NCBI GenBank assembly: GCA_947452665.1 | Contig: CANGEH010000013.1 | Coordinates: 1-16,083, forward strand | Origin: Caulobacteraceae bacterium | GTDB lineage: Bacteria > Pseudomonadota > Alphaproteobacteria > Caulobacterales > Caulobacteraceae | DNA: 16,083 nt | Reading direction: 5' to 3' | Shown here: piece by piece, positions 14,394-16,083 of the stretch | Layout of the letters: every line of letters starts with the position of its first letter | Position numbering within the stretch: the stretch's first letter is position 1 | The notes under the pieces: generated by a model | Seen by the model: the letters and a program-made list of their open reading frames with translations, nothing else | What the model was told of the DNA's origin: nothing | Databases searched by the model: none | Program-made: the position numbers and the translations under genes

Positions 14394-15314
14394 CCGCCGA
14401 AAGGCCGGGCGTACCACCGCCACACACACAATGGCCGGGGCCATCAACACGGCGGTCATCCATTGCCAGATATTGTTCGCCCGCTTGCGGAAATAACGCG
14501 CCAGGCCAAGGCCCTTCCAAAACTCGACCAATACCGGATTGGTCTTACTGGTTGAGCCCAGATGGATCACATTGGCCAGGGGCTGGAAAACCACCGACCC
14601 GCCCTGACGTCTTGCGCGCCAGCAAAGATCAATATCCTCGACATGCAGGAAATAGGCCTGATCGAATCCGCCCATCATTTGAAAGTCAAATCGGCTGATG
14701 AAAAAGCACGCGCCCGAAATGGTCGGTACTGCGATCGGCGCAAGGGGCACGGGCTCATCTTGGCGATGAATTTCAAAATGCGCCAGGCTTTGCACCTGTT
14801 GCGCCAGATGGCTTAAGGACAGGAAGGTTGATATTGGGGTGACTTCACCGCGGCGCGACCCGCGCTGCTCGCTGCCATCGGCATTAAGCACCCGGGCCCC
14901 GACGATACAGGGCGAGGCCTGGCCCTCGGATGCAAGGATCAGTGCGGAAATACAGCCAGGCTGCAGATAGGCATCGGGATTGAGAAAGACGAGGGCTTTA
15001 CCGCGCGCGGCCTCGGCGCCCAGATTCGCGCCCTGTGCAAACCCAACATTGCCATGGCCTTGCAAAAGCCTTAGGCGCGGTTCTGACAGGGCCAGATCGC
15101 GCAGATGCAGCGCGTCTTCTGGCGGCGAGCCATTATCCACCACCATGAACTCATCGACCATGGGCTCGGCTAGTACCAACTCAAGGCTTTCGCGCAAGGC
15201 CGGGCCGGTCTGATAGACCACCATTATGACCGATACCATTACCGCCCTTGGAGGCTTTGCGTCCTTCAAGGGGGCTAGGGTGCCTGCCTTAACAATATCG
15301 ACCAGATGGTTCAT
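14388..15314 (-). CDS. Family 2 glycosyltransferase, WbbL/rhamnosyltransferase type
   Basis: A 308-residue cytoplasmic or membrane-associated glycosyltransferase, probably for O-antigen, exopolysaccharide or another envelope glycan. It shows the full signature of the WbbL-like GT2 group: SVIMVVYQTG (28-37), VVDNGSPPE (58-66), GNVGFAQGANLGAEAARG (88-105), LNPDAYL (111-117), a SGACFF segment, and GGFDQAYFLHVEDIDLCWRA, with the acidic motif and catalytic base region. A C-terminal hydrophobic segment (about 285-302) ends in basic residues. The donor and acceptor cannot be read; rhamnose is only the best-known donor of this group. The ATG is 5 nt after the thrS stop, so it is co-transcribed with the tRNA synthetase. 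It converges on the HMG-CoA-lyase-family gene. Confidence 0.87.
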   Translation of the reverse strand: MNHLVDIVKAGTLAPLKDAKPPRAVMVSVIMVVYQTGPALRESLELVLAEPMVDEFMVVDNGSPPEDALHLRDLALSEPRLRLLQGHGNVGFAQGANLGAEAARGKALVFLNPDAYLQPGCISALILASEGQASPCIVGARVLNADGSEQRGSRRGEVTPISTFLSLSHLAQQVQSLAHFEIHRQDEPVPLAPIAVPTISGACFFISRFDFQMMGGFDQAYFLHVEDIDLCWRARRQGGSVVFQPLANVIHLGSTSKTNPVLVEFWKGLGLARYFRKRANNIWQWMTAVLMAPAIVCVAVVRPAFRRH

Positions 15315-15319
15315 GAATC

Positions 15320-16083
15320 CTATGGCCTAACCAGATCAGGGGGCGTTGCCTGGGCAACAAGGGCGGCAACCGCTGCGTCCAGATCCAGCAGGGTCTGGCC
15401 TTCCGATCCAAAATGGCGCAGGGCCACCTGGCCAGTTTCCGCTTCTTTTCGTCCGACCACAGCAATAACCGGTGTCTTGGTTAAGCTATGTTCCCGGACC
15501 TTGTAGTTGATTTTTTCGTTCCTTAGGTCCGTTTCCACGCGCAGTCCCGCCAGTTCCAGCTTTGCCGCCACTGCGCGGGCATACTCATCGGAATCAGAAG
15601 TAATGGTTGCCACAACCACCTGAACGGGCGCAAGCCAAACTGGGAAGGCGCCGCCATAATTTTCGATCATAATGCCTAAAAAGCGCTCGAACGTCCCTAA
15701 AATAGCCCGGTGCAGCATGACCGGGCGCTGTTTACTGCCGTCTTCGGCGATGTATTCGGCATCAAGTCTTTCGGGTAGAACAAAGTCGAGTTGTAGCGTG
15801 CCGCACTGCCAGGTGCGCCCAATCGCGTCGCGCAGGTGAAATTCCAGCTTGGGGCCATAAAAGGCGCCTTCACCGGGAATGAGTTCAACCTGAACCCCGG
15901 CGGCCTTGGCGGCGCGCTCGAGCTTGGCTTCGGCCACGTCCCAAACCTCATCGCTCCCGGCGCGAAGATCAGGGCGCAGGGCCAGCTTGACGCTGTGCAG
16001 GGTCACATCCAGGTGCTGATAGACCGAATGCAGCAGGGCGACAAAGCGGGTGGTCTCTTCTTCAATCTGTTCTTCGCGGCAAA
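15320..16083 (-). CDS. thrS: Threonyl-tRNA synthetase, C-terminal part (cut by the window edge)
   Basis: The last 253 residues of ThrS, which charges tRNA-Thr with threonine in the cytoplasm. The frame is open to the right edge, so the N-terminal TGS, editing and early catalytic parts are missing only because the window ends. The visible part holds GSDEVWDVAEAKLE, GEGAFYGPKLEFHLRD and TWQCGTLQLDF from the catalytic core. Motif 3 is MLHRAILGTFERFLG, whose His is the third zinc ligand (H511 in E. coli). The anticodon-binding domain follows from PVWLAPVQVVV (DLRNEKINYKVREH). The protein ends DLVRP, as expected near the family's C-terminus. A GTG at 16006 is internal and is not the start. The glycosyltransferase follows after 5 nt. 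Confidence 0.97.
   Translation of the reverse strand, partial: CREEQIEEETTRFVALLHSVYQHLDVTLHSVKLALRPDLRAGSDEVWDVAEAKLERAAKAAGVQVELIPGEGAFYGPKLEFHLRDAIGRTWQCGTLQLDFVLPERLDAEYIAEDGSKQRPVMLHRAILGTFERFLGIMIENYGGAFPVWLAPVQVVVATITSDSDEYARAVAAKLELAGLRVETDLRNEKINYKVREHSLTKTPVIAVVGRKEAETGQVALRHFGSEGQTLLDLDAAVAALVAQATPPDLVRP

Noticed and set aside
1..16083. tRNA genes, insertion sequences, phage genes, CRISPR arrays, riboswitches or a replication origin
   Set aside because: A read of both strands found no tRNA-like TTCGANNC arm in a cloverleaf context, no spaced repeats, no transposase or integrase motifs, and no DnaA-box cluster.

Overview
The window looks like a chromosomal segment of an alphaproteobacterium, most likely of the Caulobacterales/Hyphomonadaceae type. 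The reasons are a GapR (DUF2312) nucleoid protein, a 41-residue alphaproteobacterial form of ribosomal protein L36, a motA without an adjacent motB, a pseudaminic acid synthase, enzymes for UDP-galacturonate, and moderately high GC with dense coding. There is no sign of recent transfer: no insertion sequence, phage gene, tRNA, CRISPR array or integration site was seen, and base use is uniform.

Layout. Positions 1-2800: an Ala-rich small lipoprotein with a hairpin behind it, motA (both minus), then a divergent MFS exporter. Positions 2801-5054: a Tat-type lytic murein transglycosylase (minus), divergent from rpmJ (L36), which is followed at 6 nt by a HAD hydrolase. Positions 5144-6791: a tight three-gene unit gapR - small basic protein - pseI. 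Positions 6792-10299: a nucleotide-sugar block with ugd (UDP-Glc to UDP-GlcA), galE (UDP-Glc/UDP-Gal, opposite strand) and a UDP-GlcA 4-epimerase (UDP-GlcA to UDP-GalA). Positions 10300-13466: a possible 33-residue membrane microprotein, a 135-residue four-helix membrane protein, a GT2 polyprenyl-phosphate sugar synthase and a divergent ArnT-like GT83 transferase. The ArnT-like gene overlaps an HMG-CoA-lyase-family gene that runs to 14374. Positions 14388-16083: a WbbL-type GT2 glycosyltransferase directly downstream of thrS, which runs off the right edge.

How the parts may work together. The clearest theme is envelope glycan synthesis. Ugd and the 4-epimerase make UDP-GalA. The GT2 and the ArnT-like protein have the architecture of the RgtE plus RgtD/RgtF route, in which GalA is loaded on a polyprenyl phosphate and then moved to lipid A in the periplasm. 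That role is inference. A second theme is the flagellum: MotA is a stator subunit, and PseI makes pseudaminic acid, a sugar commonly put on flagellin.

Regulatory signals that can be seen: a strong sigma-70-like promoter in front of rpmJ (TTGACT-N17-TATACA, with a GANTC methylation site inside its -35 region), a close match to a sigma-54 promoter in front of ugd with a palindrome in the leader, and convergent gene pairs whose stop codons overlap. Nothing seen here requires an undescribed system. The best leads are the sigma-54-like signal on ugd, the gapR-pseI coupling, the candidate microprotein, and the HMG-CoA-lyase gene joined to a glycosyltransferase.
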